Source of the DNA: Lumbricus rubellus
Lineage: Eukaryota > Annelida > Clitellata > Crassiclitellata > Lumbricidae
NCBI GenBank assembly: GCA_945859605.1
Contig: OX243828.1
Span: 24,243,609 to 24,307,608 of the forward strand
Reading direction: 5' to 3'
Length of the DNA stretch: 64,000 bases
A program made the position numbers and the translations under genes. Every line of letters begins with the position of its first letter. Within the stretch, counting starts at the first letter, position 1. Under the pieces are notes generated by a model. That model did no database searches and had not been told where the DNA came from. It saw only the letters and a list, made by a program, of their open reading frames with translations. Below, piece by piece: positions 56,656 through 58,239 of this stretch.

Positions 56656-58239
56656 TAAGCAGGCAGGCAGACAGGTAAGCAGGCAGGCAGGTAAGCAGGC
56701 AGGCAGGTAAGCAGGCAGGTAAGCAGGCAGACAGGCAGGCAGGTAAGCAGGCAGGCAGGCAGGCAGGCAGAGGTAGTGAGGTACAGTTAAGGCGGACCCG
56801 TCTGAGATGAGAACTATTGTAAGATGGAGGATACAATGAATCTGGTTACAAATTCTGGAAGAGATGAATCTTACTTTGGAGTGGAAAGCCTGAGGGAAGT
56901 CTGGGATGATAAAAGAAGTGGTGTAAGATAATATACTGGAGGTGGTGCCAGGGTGTGAAGGCAGGGAGACTATATTTTTTATTGGTTCTATTATTTTATC
57001 CAGGGCTGTATACTGGCACACTTAGTGGTGAGTAAACGGTAAAGGTGCCTAGACCTGACTGCAGGTTATTTCTCGTATTCTACAGTCTACACACAAATAG
57101 TTGTGAGGTGAGTAGGCCTACACGCTGCAGGCCTACTTGTCTGGTTCTATCTCTCCCACGCTATGCTTTCACTTTTTTGTTTGAGAAACTGAGTAGGTTT
57201 AGGCCTACTGTTTGATGAATGTCTACTTTAGTTAATTCACCTGCTGTTGTTGATCTGTGTAAGCCTACTCAGTGCCAGGGTGTACCCGGTGTAGGCTAAT
57301 AGGCCTACTTGTCTGATGGAGAATAATTATTATCCTCGCGGCCTTGCCGTGTAGTTTTTCCCATTCAACACAGGTCTATTCCCGGTCTACCCAAACTCTC
57401 ACCCAGTGACTGAATGAAGATAATGAGAAGAAGCATGTAATGTATCTCAGAGGCACTCCCGACTACAGCGCGGACACTACATCAGAGCTTCACGCCGGAA
57501 TGCACGAGCAATTGAGAGTGAAGGACTTGCCCAAAGTCCCTACGAGGCGGCTTGAGGTGGATTCGAACCTGCAACCCACCGGCTGCAAGGCAACGAAAAT
57601 ACCCACTACATCACCACGCCCCACAATAATTATTGTGTCGTAATCAAGTTCACTTTTTGCAGCGCCTGTATTACACATTCTCACTCCAGCGATTATTTAG
57701 GTCCTATTCTTCTTCTGGTTCTCTGCCCCTAGGCAGGTTCGGCTGTCCAGTGTCGCCACTCTTCCCTCCGCTGGGCCTTCTCCTTTAGTCTCTGGTATCT
57801 GTGTTCCGTCCCGCTCTTCCTTGCCATCAGCGTGTCCAGCAACATCTGTCGTGGTCTTCCTCTTGTTCTTTTCCCCTCCATTTTCCCTTCTATCACCGTT
57901 TTTACCAGGTTGTCTCCTCTTAGCGTATGCCCTATCCATTTCTTTTGTCTTTCTCCGATTGTTTTTATCATTGTTCTTTCCTCTCCTACCCTTTCCAACA
58001 CTTCCTCGTTTGTTTGTTTAGGTCCTATTATTTACCAATAAATTCTTATACCAGCGAACTAGCAATTAGCAACATTGTAACGGAACATCTTATAGCGCCT
58101 GTCTAAGGACCGAGAGGCGCTGTGTCATAAAGTTTACTGTACGCACTAAGCCCAGATAATAATAATTGTCTTTGTTGATTTTTAGGCTCTTTTAACGATG
58201 AAGAAATATACCAGAACGCCGGCGAGCTACATGTAGACA
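10887..58239 (+). CDS. class R3 receptor-type protein tyrosine phosphatase, 32 coding exons
   Basis: This single-pass membrane enzyme removes phosphate from tyrosines on cytoplasmic proteins. The chain built from 32 exons is about 1606 residues and in frame at every junction: signal peptide 1-24, about nine fibronectin III units (30-1048), membrane-proximal region (1048-1211), transmembrane helix 1220-1244 followed by KKRR, juxtamembrane 1253-1315, one PTP domain to about 1575, and a tail. Catalytic features are the WPD loop (Asp 1479), P-loop Cys 1512 and Arg 1518, and Gln 1556. A single PTP domain with only FN3 repeats outside is the R3 layout (PTPRB, PTPRJ, PTPRO, PTPRH, PTPRQ, fly Ptp10D). 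The one-to-one vertebrate orthologue cannot be named from this. Oddities are a GC-AG intron, a Phe in the KNRY motif, and heavy transposon load in introns. Phases were derived by hand without transcript data. Confidence 0.93.
11731..11820. repeat. 30-bp tandem repeat, three units
   Basis: Three contiguous 30-bp units beginning tacgcaatatttgtgatgtg. The first two are identical; the third has small substitutions. It lies in intron 1 of the phosphatase gene. Confidence 0.95.
12119..12153. repeat. (GTAA)n microsatellite
   Basis: About eight GTAA units in intron 1. Confidence 0.95.
12376..12552 (+). mobile_element. tRNA-derived SINE, family 1, near full length
   Basis: Order of parts: degraded A-box region, gagttcgaatccacctcaag, ggcaagtccttcactcagaa, gtgtccgcgctgtagtcgag, gcgcctctgaatagg, cttgaagggatgctata. 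The same order appears in the copies at 35994, 39839, 45788, 56098 and 57447. Confidence 0.8.
13155..13203. repeat. short interspersed repeat R2, copy 1
   Basis: The words cgaaaaccaagcgcagggca and ttattcacgagcgctg recur at 34325-34372 with few changes. The copy ends 23 bp before the phosphatase exon 2. Confidence 0.6.
13227..13275 (+). CDS. RPTP exon 2: second half of signal peptide
   Basis: Acceptor tgttcgcag, then [16 protein letters not shown] and donor gtaaat. Enters phase 0 and leaves phase 1, matching exons 1 and 3. Cleavage is likely after VTA, giving a signal peptide of about 23 residues split by intron 1. Confidence 0.8.
13881..14897 (+). mobile_element. Tc1/mariner-like DNA transposon, internally deleted
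   Basis: Terminal inverted repeats of about 46 bp match perfectly: the left end starts CAGGGTGGGCCAATATAAAT and the right end is its reverse complement, with TA on both sides as in Tc1/mariner insertion. The interior keeps the N-terminal helix-turn-helix region (14074 onward: [11 protein letters not shown], then [15 protein letters not shown]) and the C-terminal catalytic region ([19 protein letters not shown], ending 14580-14583). The middle of the transposase, including the first catalytic Asp residues, is lost and the two parts are out of frame. It could still be mobilised by a related transposase but cannot move itself. Confidence 0.9.
14074..14583 (+). pseudogene. broken mariner-like transposase
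   Basis: The open part 14074-14319 encodes a DNA-binding start ([19 protein letters not shown]). Downstream, another frame (about 14319-14583) encodes the last catalytic block, where the PVDYSIW Asp is the third residue of the DDD triad, and ends HIEYLFD before a stop. A large internal deletion plus a frame change separates them, so no functional product is expected. Confidence 0.85.
15091..15543 (+). CDS. RPTP exon 3: FN3 unit 1 plus Thr-rich stalk
   Basis: Acceptor ttcatttcag, donor gtaagt, phase 1 on both sides. It encodes a fibronectin III fold ([13 protein letters not shown], then [13 protein letters not shown]) and a Thr-rich segment likely to be O-glycosylated. A 39-bp tandem duplication (15330-15368 and 15369-15407) repeats [13 protein letters not shown] in frame. 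Several NxS/T sites are present. Confidence 0.9.
15660..15925. repeat. AT-rich degenerate tandem repeat
   Basis: Repeated variants of tatttcatttcattattgtt over about 260 bp, with irregular period of roughly 20-30 bp. Confidence 0.75.
16081..16190 (-). mobile_element. LINE 3'-end fragment, family L1-like A
   Basis: Begins cttcttctggttctctgccc and continues with the same words as 57709-57800, where the minus strand codes for the C-terminus of a reverse-transcriptase-type protein. Confidence 0.65.
16640..17200. other. unassigned intronic sequence
   Basis: No family was recognised. The stretch 16860-17050 is more GC-balanced than its surroundings and looks as if it could once have been functional RNA or coding DNA, but no match could be defended. 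Confidence 0.3.
17280..17417 (-). mobile_element. LINE reverse-transcriptase C-terminal fragment, left half of a split copy
   Basis: On the minus strand the sequence encodes a typical non-LTR retrotransposon ending ([20 protein letters not shown], then [13 protein letters not shown]). It is interrupted at 17418 by the hAT-like element and resumes at 24969. The last 8 bp before the break are the target-site duplication AGGTCTTT. Confidence 0.75.
18690..18998 (+). mobile_element. LINE 3' end (CR1-like group) with SINE-type tail
   Basis: The + frame contains [19 protein letters not shown] and later [11 protein letters not shown], the P-x-LWN-x-LP plus F-x-x-x-LK-x-x-LF pattern found at the C-terminus of many CR1/Jockey-group LINE proteins. 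It is followed by a tail, ctgggagcgcctctga then gaggcgctttataaa, very like the SINE family 1 tail. Confidence 0.65.
19232..20288 (-). repeat. 3' LTR (relative to element orientation)
   Basis: 1057 bp, same length as the other LTR. It contains the tandem motif caccgttgtgc three times near 19820-19890 and runs of gacgactgac near 19965-20025. Apparent ORFs inside the LTR occur identically in both copies and are not thought to be genes. Confidence 0.95.
20289..20306 (-). other. polypurine tract of the LTR element
   Basis: On the minus strand, aagtggggggccat lies directly before the 3' LTR, the expected site of plus-strand priming. Confidence 0.7.
20589..22652 (-). CDS. gag: retrotransposon Gag-protease ORF with one in-frame TAG
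   Basis: Reading from 22652, the first 178 codons form a charged, Ala/Glu/Arg-rich coiled coil ([17 protein letters not shown] heptads) ending in an acidic run, then TAG at 22118-22116. The same frame continues to 20589. After the stop come a capsid-like region ([12 protein letters not shown], then [15 protein letters not shown]) of the SCAN-related Gmr1 type, a CCHC knuckle ([14 protein letters not shown]) and an aspartic protease motif ([14 protein letters not shown]). The frame ends KKEIED just where an integrase or RT region would be expected, then 300 bp of non-coding sequence leads to the 3' LTR. The TAG may be a nonsense mutation or a readthrough site; sequence alone cannot decide. Confidence 0.88.
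22997..23014 (-). other. probable primer-binding site
   Basis: On the minus strand, three bases after the 5' LTR, the sequence TGGTGGCAGCATAGGTGG begins with the TGG expected to pair with a tRNA CCA end. The tRNA is not identified. Confidence 0.6.
23018..24074 (-). repeat. 5' LTR (relative to element orientation)
   Basis: 1057 bp and apparently identical to the LTR at 19232-20288 wherever translations were compared. As the element is on the minus strand, this is the promoter-bearing copy. Confidence 0.95.
24080..24505. repeat. GC-rich degenerate minisatellite
   Basis: About nine degenerate units of 40-50 bp built on gacctcagccccctt and ccgccagcccggactcaca. The left flank of the LTR element (19204-19231) carries the same motif, so the LTR element inserted into this array. 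Confidence 0.75.
24969..25012 (-). mobile_element. LINE fragment, right half of the split copy
   Basis: Starts with the second AGGTCTTT copy and continues ctgggccgttctcgtcttct, resuming the reading interrupted at 17417. Confidence 0.65.
25112..25381 (+). CDS. RPTP exon 4: FN3 unit 2
   Basis: Acceptor tgctttaaacag, donor gtgaga, phase 1/1, 90 codons. FN3 features are [15 protein letters not shown] near the start and the Tyr-containing [14 protein letters not shown] strand near the end. Confidence 0.9.
25410..25790. repeat. (ATC/GTC)n microsatellite
   Basis: About 380 bp of ATC and GTC triplets on the + strand, starting 28 bp after the donor of exon 4. The reading frame stays open, giving poly-Ile, poly-Ser or poly-His artefacts, but the exon ends upstream at a good phase-1 donor. 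Confidence 0.95.
25980..26291 (+). CDS. RPTP exon 5: FN3 unit 3
   Basis: Acceptor gttttttag, donor gtaact, phase 1/1, 104 codons. It opens [14 protein letters not shown] and contains [13 protein letters not shown], the Tyr-corner strand of an FN3 fold, with several NxS/T sites. Confidence 0.9.
26402..26474. repeat. 25-bp tandem repeat, three units
   Basis: The unit atcacaaatatatgtacatg plus 5 bp is repeated three times in intron 5. Confidence 0.9.
26492..26805 (+). mobile_element. SINE head joined to a LINE 3' end
   Basis: The start (gacgctgtggtgtagtgggt, then gccttgcagccgga) is a family 1 SINE head without its B box. It passes into a LINE-type coding relic reading [16 protein letters not shown] and ends with a tail (ctggaagcgctcctgagtat, then gaatgctatataag). 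Confidence 0.55.
26876..27034 (+). CDS. RPTP exon 6: FN3 unit 4, first half
   Basis: Acceptor tgcttttcag, donor gtaagt, phase 1/1. Encodes [13 protein letters not shown] and [20 protein letters not shown], the strands up to the middle of an FN3 fold. Confidence 0.87.
27383..27417. repeat. (ATCA)n microsatellite
   Basis: About eight ATCA units in intron 6. Confidence 0.9.
27702..27836 (+). CDS. RPTP exon 7: FN3 unit 4, second half
   Basis: Acceptor gtgtgttttag, donor gtctga (weak), phase 1/1, 45 codons. Contains [16 protein letters not shown], the Tyr-corner strand that completes exon 6. Confidence 0.83.
27837..28780. other. RPTP intron 7
   Basis: AT-rich intronic sequence. The open frame at 28259-28612 has no recognisable domain and no matching splice context, so it is not called. 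Confidence 0.6.
28781..29089 (+). CDS. RPTP exon 8: FN3 unit 5
   Basis: Acceptor gtttctttag, donor gtaagt, phase 1/1, 103 codons. Opens [11 protein letters not shown] and carries [15 protein letters not shown] near the end, the expected Leu/Tyr pattern of an FN3 fold. Confidence 0.9.
29320..29395 (+). mobile_element. SINE/LINE tail fragment with (AATG)n
   Basis: Tail words gtcgggagcggttctgag and aaaagcgctatgtaaat, then six AATG units. Confidence 0.6.
29486..29670 (+). CDS. RPTP exon 9: FN3 unit 6, first part
   Basis: Acceptor ttttcctgtag, donor gtaatt, phase 1 in and phase 0 out. Encodes [19 protein letters not shown] and a Trp/Tyr core ([13 protein letters not shown]). Confidence 0.87.
29671..31428. 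other. RPTP intron 9
   Basis: Contains the GC-rich inverted-repeat element at 30329-31017 and otherwise unremarkable AT-rich sequence. Confidence 0.7.
30329..31017. mobile_element. inverted-repeat element with CGCGCACACAAAAC arrays
   Basis: The left arm (about 30332-30430) holds several units of aaaaccgcgcacac and then gaaccgcgcacgatcattac. The right arm (about 30910-31015) is its reverse complement in the same order. The roughly 480-bp centre contains four degenerate copies of a tccagcttctatttc-based unit of about 70-90 bp (30455-30725) and a set of gtagacaagttgt-like words (30733-30785). No transposase and no clear target duplication were seen. Confidence 0.7.
31429..31771 (+). CDS. RPTP exon 10: FN3 unit 6, second part with Thr-rich insert
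   Basis: Acceptor tctgtttcag, donor gtgagt, phase 0 in and phase 1 out. A Cys-containing start ([17 protein letters not shown]) is followed by a Thr-rich run ([15 protein letters not shown]) and then [18 protein letters not shown], the closing strands of an FN3 fold. The Thr run suggests an O-glycosylated loop inside the domain. Confidence 0.87.
31965..32102. repeat. (TTA/TTG)n triplet tract
   Basis: TTATTATTG-type triplets run directly up to the acceptor of exon 11, so the polypyrimidine region of that acceptor is largely made of the microsatellite. Confidence 0.8.
32105..32398 (+). CDS. RPTP exon 11: FN3 unit 7
   Basis: Acceptor gttattatag, donor gtgaga, phase 1/1, 98 codons. A textbook FN3 unit: [20 protein letters not shown] and [19 protein letters not shown]. 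Confidence 0.93.
32560..32828 (+). mobile_element. LINE C-terminal relic, family L1-like A
   Basis: Degenerate + frame parallel to the better copy on the minus strand at 57709-58001: [12 protein letters not shown], then [21 protein letters not shown] and LRRWASGPA. Stops and frame breaks make it non-functional. Confidence 0.7.
32885..33063 (+). mobile_element. second LINE C-terminal relic
   Basis: The + frame reads [20 protein letters not shown], then LARLGIDLG and [15 protein letters not shown], the usual ending of a craniate/invertebrate non-LTR reverse transcriptase protein. It differs from the copy just upstream. Confidence 0.7.
33209..33370 (+). CDS. RPTP exon 12: FN3 unit 8, first half
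   Basis: Acceptor gtttactttacag, donor gtatta, phase 1/1. Encodes [20 protein letters not shown] and [13 protein letters not shown]. Confidence 0.87.
33555..33602. repeat. (AAT)n microsatellite
   Basis: About 15 AAT units in intron 12. Confidence 0.95.
33700..33752 (-). mobile_element. SINE family 1 tail fragment
   Basis: tttatatagcgccccttcaa then tactcagaggcgctcg is the reverse complement of the family 1 tail. Confidence 0.6.
33918..34276. mobile_element. hAT-like MITE, family M2, copy 1
   Basis: The 359-bp element starts CATGGGCGCCCGCA and ends TGCGGGCGCCCATG. GCCAGCAG lies on both sides (33910-33917 and 34277-34284), an exact 8-bp duplication. Non-coding. Other copies are at 47887-48171 and 55153-55433. 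Confidence 0.9.
34325..34372. repeat. short interspersed repeat R2, copy 2
   Basis: Matches 13155-13203 (cgaaaaccaagtgcagggca, then ttattcacgagcgctg). Confidence 0.6.
34618..34761 (+). CDS. RPTP exon 13: FN3 unit 8, second half
   Basis: Acceptor ttccgtag, donor gtaagg, phase 1/1, 48 codons. Reads [20 protein letters not shown], then [13 protein letters not shown], completing exon 12. Confidence 0.87.
35308..35545 (-). mobile_element. tRNA-derived SINE, family 2, near full length
   Basis: Read on the minus strand it begins with a tRNA-like head: an A-box-like tggcgcattggataacac and a B-box-like gctgggttcggctccc. The body ends in gtaaccgtttgcagtctgtc and ggattgttgaataaac. Related to 44371-44640 (plus) and 8788-8985 (minus). 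Confidence 0.7.
35611..35750 (+). CDS. RPTP exon 14: FN3 unit 9, first part
   Basis: Acceptor tctgtttgacag, donor gtgagt, phase 1 in and phase 0 out. Encodes [18 protein letters not shown] and [20 protein letters not shown], an FN3 B/C strand pair. Confidence 0.9.
35922..35958 (+). mobile_element. SINE tail fragment
   Basis: Contains tagcgcctctgaggag and ttgaagtggcgctatat, the family 1 tail without a head. Confidence 0.5.
35994..36198 (+). mobile_element. tRNA-derived SINE, family 1, full length
   Basis: A clear A box (tggtggtgtagtgggtatgt) and B box (gcaggttcgaatccacctca), about 50 bp apart as in a tRNA gene, are followed by the conserved body and the tail gggagcgcttctgagtg, then cttgaaggagcgctataac. 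RNA polymerase III transcription is expected. Confidence 0.85.
36540..36760 (-). mobile_element. SINE tail plus repeat R1 composite
   Basis: Starts with the reverse-complemented SINE tail (tagcgccccttcaag, actcagaggcgctcccgg) and continues into the R1 core (ccattccaggtcattggacc, accacagagaac). The joined order suggests R1 is the body of another SINE or LINE sharing the tail. Confidence 0.55.
36912..38370. mobile_element. 1.46-kb hAT-like non-autonomous element with AT-rich end arrays
   Basis: Starts CAGTGATGGG and ends CCCATCACTG, with GTAAGCAG on both sides (36904-36911 and 38371-38378). About 170 bp at each end consists of repeated AAGTATTTTTACTT/AGTATTTTAAATAC words that are themselves palindromic. 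The unique centre (about 37110-38185) has no convincing ORF. Confidence 0.88.
38780..38857 (+). CDS. RPTP exon 15: FN3 unit 9, middle
   Basis: Acceptor ttgttgctag, donor gtaaga, phase 0/0, 26 codons reading [20 protein letters not shown] and ending SYTFT. Confidence 0.85.
38975..39075. repeat. tandem repeat, about 25-bp unit, four copies
   Basis: Variants of atcaggtgataattggtagg repeat four times in intron 15. Confidence 0.85.
39285..39640 (-). mobile_element. LINE reverse-transcriptase C-terminal relic
   Basis: The minus-strand frame reads [20 protein letters not shown], then [20 protein letters not shown], the connector region found downstream of RT in many non-LTR elements. 5' truncated. 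Confidence 0.75.
39839..40027 (+). mobile_element. tRNA-derived SINE, family 1, full length
   Basis: A box gtggtgtagtgggtatgttc, B box gcaggttcgaatccacctca, body cttcagcgtgaaactccgat and tail gtcgggagcgcctctgagta, then cttgaaggggcgct. It ends about 49 bp before exon 16. Confidence 0.85.
40076..40145 (+). CDS. RPTP exon 16: FN3 unit 9, last part
   Basis: Acceptor ttttgctttag, donor gtaaga, phase 0 in and phase 1 out. Joined to exon 15 it reads [19 protein letters not shown], the closing strand of the FN3 fold. A later AG (40078-40079) would break the frame, which fixes the acceptor. Confidence 0.87.
40508..40535 (-). mobile_element. SINE tail remnant
   Basis: tatagcgccccttcaagctc is the reverse complement of the family 1 tail end; the rest of the copy is absent. 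Confidence 0.5.
40888..41028 (+). CDS. RPTP exon 17: membrane-proximal region 1
   Basis: Acceptor gaacgtttag, donor gtgagt, phase 1/1. Reads [20 protein letters not shown], then [16 protein letters not shown]. The NGPV step resembles the DENGPI motif of the R3 membrane-proximal domain. Confidence 0.88.
41937..42083 (+). CDS. RPTP exon 18: membrane-proximal region 2
   Basis: Acceptor taactttgcag, donor gtaggc, phase 1/1, 49 codons, including [16 protein letters not shown] and [14 protein letters not shown]. Confidence 0.88.
42738..42962 (+). mobile_element. LINE 3' end (CR1-like group) with SINE-type tail
   Basis: Clear + frame: [20 protein letters not shown], then [14 protein letters not shown] and a stop. 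It is followed by gtcgggagcgctactgaatc, then gagcggcgctatataaatg, the same tail as SINE family 1. 5' truncated. Confidence 0.8.
43337..43390 (-). mobile_element. SINE tail fragment
   Basis: catagcgcctcttcaat and tgctcagaagcgctcaactc match the reversed family 1 tail. Confidence 0.5.
43471..43591 (+). CDS. RPTP exon 19: membrane-proximal region 3, ends at a GC donor
   Basis: Acceptor ctgtatttacag, phase 1. Reads [20 protein letters not shown], then [11 protein letters not shown]. The frame needs a phase-2 exit that joins AG|G to make REYRVRG with exon 20, which puts the donor at gcaaga (43592). A GC-AG intron with the usual strong context (ACAG|GCAAG) fits; no GT donor nearby keeps the frame. 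The RRQRR run is a possible furin-like cleavage site. Confidence 0.87.
43592..43597 (+). other. GC-type 5' splice site
   Basis: ACAG|GCAAGA at the exon 19 border. Position and phase are forced by the conserved REYRVRG reading across the junction. Confidence 0.8.
43655..43905. repeat. three-unit tandem repeat, each with a TGACGTCA palindrome
   Basis: Units of about 70-105 bp start tatgagttcattttgag and end cttcgatta. Each contains attgtgacgtcacttcg, so the consensus CRE/ATF core occurs three times within 150 bp in intron 19. Confidence 0.85.
44111..44190 (+). CDS. RPTP exon 20: membrane-proximal region 4
   Basis: Acceptor ttttccaacag, donor gtaagt, phase 2 in and phase 1 out. Reads [20 protein letters not shown] and PFETGT. 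Confidence 0.88.
44371..44640 (+). mobile_element. tRNA-derived SINE, family 2
   Basis: The first 80 bp (44371-44450) look like a tRNA: GGGGC opens and GCCCC closes an acceptor-like stem, with an A-box-like gtggtgcatagggacgat and B-box-like cgagttcgattcccgtag. The body ends in gtaaccggttgcggtctttc and ggattgttcaataata. Not called a tRNA gene because the same unit recurs with a SINE body. Confidence 0.65.
45010..45136 (+). CDS. RPTP exon 21: transmembrane helix
   Basis: Acceptor ttattggcag, phase 1. After ETAPESMAW comes a hydrophobic stretch, [20 protein letters not shown], then FLYF and a KKRR stop-transfer sequence. The donor is taken as gttagt at 45137 (phase 2) because that alone matches the next exons. 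The sequence stays open for only a few codons past it. Confidence 0.85.
45185..45508. repeat. AT-only tandem repeat, about 78-bp unit, four copies
   Basis: Each unit contains aaatattaattaatattat, cttattattaatattatta and attagatcttataat. Copies 2 and 3 are nearly identical. Confidence 0.9.
45788..46000 (-). mobile_element. tRNA-derived SINE, family 1, full length
   Basis: Reverse-complement copy: tail tagcgccacttcaagc at the left, B box as gattcgaacctgcagccctt, head as ctactacaccacc at the right. Confidence 0.8.
46496..46537 (+). CDS. RPTP exon 22: juxtamembrane microexon
   Basis: Acceptor tgtctctacag, donor gtgagt, phase 2/2, 42 nt. Adds [13 protein letters not shown], a basic segment after the membrane. 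Recognised mainly because its phase fits both neighbours. Confidence 0.7.
46929..46973. repeat. (GATT)n microsatellite
   Basis: About ten GATT units just upstream of exon 23. Confidence 0.9.
46996..47052 (+). CDS. RPTP exon 23: juxtamembrane
   Basis: Acceptor cgctgtattcag, donor gtaagt, phase 2/2, 57 nt: [18 protein letters not shown]. The PVP element precedes the PTP N-terminal helix, as in R3 receptors. Confidence 0.83.
47198..47489. mobile_element. hAT-like MITE, family M1, copy 2
   Basis: 292 bp, exactly as long as copy 1 at 3427. Left end CAAAGCTGTAGCTAGGGGG; the right end is more degraded. TCCCTGAA flanks it (47190-47197 and 47490-47497). The interior matches copy 1, for example gcgtttactagcacacg and tcattttgagactctt. 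Confidence 0.87.
47781..47868 (+). CDS. RPTP exon 24: start of PTP region
   Basis: Acceptor aatgtttcag, donor gtcaga, phase 2 in and phase 0 out. Reads [20 protein letters not shown], then DLEFNDEYQ, corresponding to the KPV..DF..Y....DSDxxF..EYE region before the catalytic core. Confidence 0.93.
47887..48171. mobile_element. hAT-like MITE, family M2, copy 2
   Basis: 285 bp. Starts CATTGGCGCCCGCA and ends TGCGGGCGCCCATG. TTTACTGT lies on both sides (47879-47886 and 48172-48179). The element begins only 18 bp after the exon 24 border. Confidence 0.9.
48505..48690. repeat. hairpin plus LINE/SINE-type tail
   Basis: ctcatctagttctaaaatgg and, inverted, ctctttagaactagatga form a hairpin at 48507-48582. 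Downstream the tail cgcactgggagcgcctctga and agaggcgctttataaatg resembles the tail at 18940-18995. Confidence 0.55.
49468..49945. mobile_element. terminal-inverted-repeat element with GC-run palindromes
   Basis: Left end gctggtgacacgaaaa, right end tttcgtgacaccagc. Near the left end, tatccggggggatg and ctatccccccggat form a hairpin; a G run lies near the right end. No clear target duplication and no ORF. Confidence 0.6.
50499..50589 (+). CDS. RPTP exon 25: PTP domain, pTyr loop
   Basis: Acceptor gctttcttaattag, donor gtgagt, phase 0 in and phase 1 out. Reads [20 protein letters not shown] and [10 protein letters not shown]. Spacing from EYQ to KNRF equals that in PTPRJ, which confirms direct joining to exon 24. 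The usual KNRY tyrosine is Phe here (residue 1340). Confidence 0.93.
51010..51290 (+). mobile_element. LINE 3' end relic with SINE-type tail
   Basis: Degenerate frame containing [20 protein letters not shown], a worn P-x-VWN-x-L pattern, followed by gggtcgggagcgctcctgag and gtgaagagacgttata. Confidence 0.6.
51358..51443 (+). CDS. RPTP exon 26: PTP domain
   Basis: Acceptor taaataacag, donor gtaggt, phase 1 in and phase 0 out. Reads [20 protein letters not shown] and DYINANYIP, the invariant YINANYI motif of PTP domains. Confidence 0.95.
51676..52009. mobile_element. MITE with CAGGGCTGTACTCA ends
   Basis: 334 bp, starting CAGGGCTGTACTCA and ending TGAGTACAGCCCTG. The flanks attataag and catataag agree at six of eight positions, a worn 8-bp duplication. 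Non-coding, with several gggtatacgcgg words. Confidence 0.75.
52315..52449 (+). CDS. RPTP exon 27: PTP domain
   Basis: Acceptor gtttgtgtatag, donor gtaagt, phase 0/0, 45 codons. Reads [18 protein letters not shown], then [13 protein letters not shown], all core PTP motifs. Confidence 0.96.
52506..52745. repeat. probable DNA-transposon fragment
   Basis: caggggcggatccaaggggg resembles common hAT-type element ends, but no matching second end was found. Remaining sequence unassigned. Confidence 0.35.
52927..53055 (+). CDS. RPTP exon 28: PTP domain
   Basis: Acceptor tttctgttgcag, donor gtacgt, phase 0/0, 43 codons. Reads [17 protein letters not shown] and [10 protein letters not shown], the KCxxYWP motif and the following beta strands. 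Confidence 0.95.
53160..53467. repeat. (TACA)n microsatellite array
   Basis: About 300 bp of TACA units with short CACA interruptions, ending 78 bp before exon 29. Confidence 0.95.
53546..53697 (+). CDS. RPTP exon 29: PTP domain, WPD loop and catalytic Cys
   Basis: Acceptor taaacaacag, donor gtatgt, phase 0 in and phase 2 out. Contains [13 protein letters not shown], with general-acid Asp 1479, and ends VVHC plus two bases, so the exon border falls immediately after catalytic Cys 1512. Confidence 0.96.
53740..54690. repeat. minisatellite of about 35-bp unit filling intron 29
   Basis: More than 20 degenerate units of aataggattagccatcctgt plus gaaaaaatagtat. The array takes up nearly all of the 1.05-kb intron that splits the P-loop codons. 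Unit edges vary in spacing from about 30 to 60 bp. Confidence 0.92.
54744..54879 (+). CDS. RPTP exon 30: PTP domain, P-loop and Q-loop
   Basis: Acceptor ccttttgcacag, donor gtacga, phase 2 in and phase 0 out. Completes the signature [12 protein letters not shown], with Arg 1518 binding phosphate, and ends LMVQTE with Gln 1556 of the Q-loop. Confidence 0.96.
54880..55912. other. RPTP intron 30
   Basis: Contains a short GGT tract (55076-55105), MITE M2 copy 3 and unassigned AT-rich sequence. Confidence 0.7.
55153..55433. mobile_element. hAT-like MITE, family M2, copy 3, degraded and inverted
   Basis: Begins catgggcgccagcagatttt, the reverse complement of the right end of copies 1 and 2. Interior words (ttttcacagaggttcct) also match in reverse. 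The other end (tgcattgtgcatacatg) is much diverged and no target duplication remains. Confidence 0.7.
55913..56003 (+). CDS. RPTP exon 31: end of PTP domain
   Basis: Acceptor ttattgtctgcag, donor gtaagt, phase 0 in and phase 1 out. Reads [20 protein letters not shown] and [10 protein letters not shown], the last PTP helix and the start of the tail. Paralogous to the exon at 2742. Confidence 0.95.
56098..56306 (-). mobile_element. tRNA-derived SINE, family 1, full length
   Basis: Reverse-complement copy: tail tagcgccccttcaagctc at the left, B box as gattcgaacctgaaaccctt, A-box region as acccactatatcaccgcg. Confidence 0.85.
56568..56771. repeat. (GGCA)n microsatellite with GGTAAGCA variants
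   Basis: About 200 bp of GGCA units; ggtaagca appears about every 20 bp, giving a higher-order pattern. Long Cys-Leu-Pro-Ala ORFs on the minus strand are artefacts. Confidence 0.95.
57447..57624 (-). mobile_element. tRNA-derived SINE, family 1, 3' truncated
   Basis: Reverse-complement copy with B box as gattcgaacctgcaacccac and head as ctacatcaccacgcccca. The extreme tail (tagcgcccctt) is missing. Confidence 0.8.
57709..58010 (-). mobile_element. LINE C-terminal coding fragment, family L1-like A
   Basis: The minus-strand frame (58001 to 57729) reads [20 protein letters not shown] and [13 protein letters not shown], then [13 protein letters not shown] and a stop. This is the usual C-terminus of a group of non-LTR retrotransposon proteins and the best-kept copy of the family in the window. 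Confidence 0.85.
58092..58125 (-). mobile_element. SINE tail remnant
   Basis: tatagcgcctgtctaag then gagaggcgctgt, a shortened reversed family tail. Confidence 0.45.
58186..58239 (+). CDS. RPTP exon 32: cytoplasmic tail with YQN motif
   Basis: Acceptor ttgatttttag, donor gtgagt, phase 1/1, 54 nt. Reads [18 protein letters not shown]. The acidic IYQN resembles the C-terminal YEN of R3 receptors (PTPRB, PTPRJ, PTPRO), which is known to be phosphorylated by Src-family kinases and to bind GRB2. Confidence 0.85.

Noticed and set aside
56404..57021. 205-codon Cys-Leu-Pro-Ala-rich ORF on the minus strand
   Set aside because: It is the GGCA microsatellite read in an open frame, embedded in an intron.
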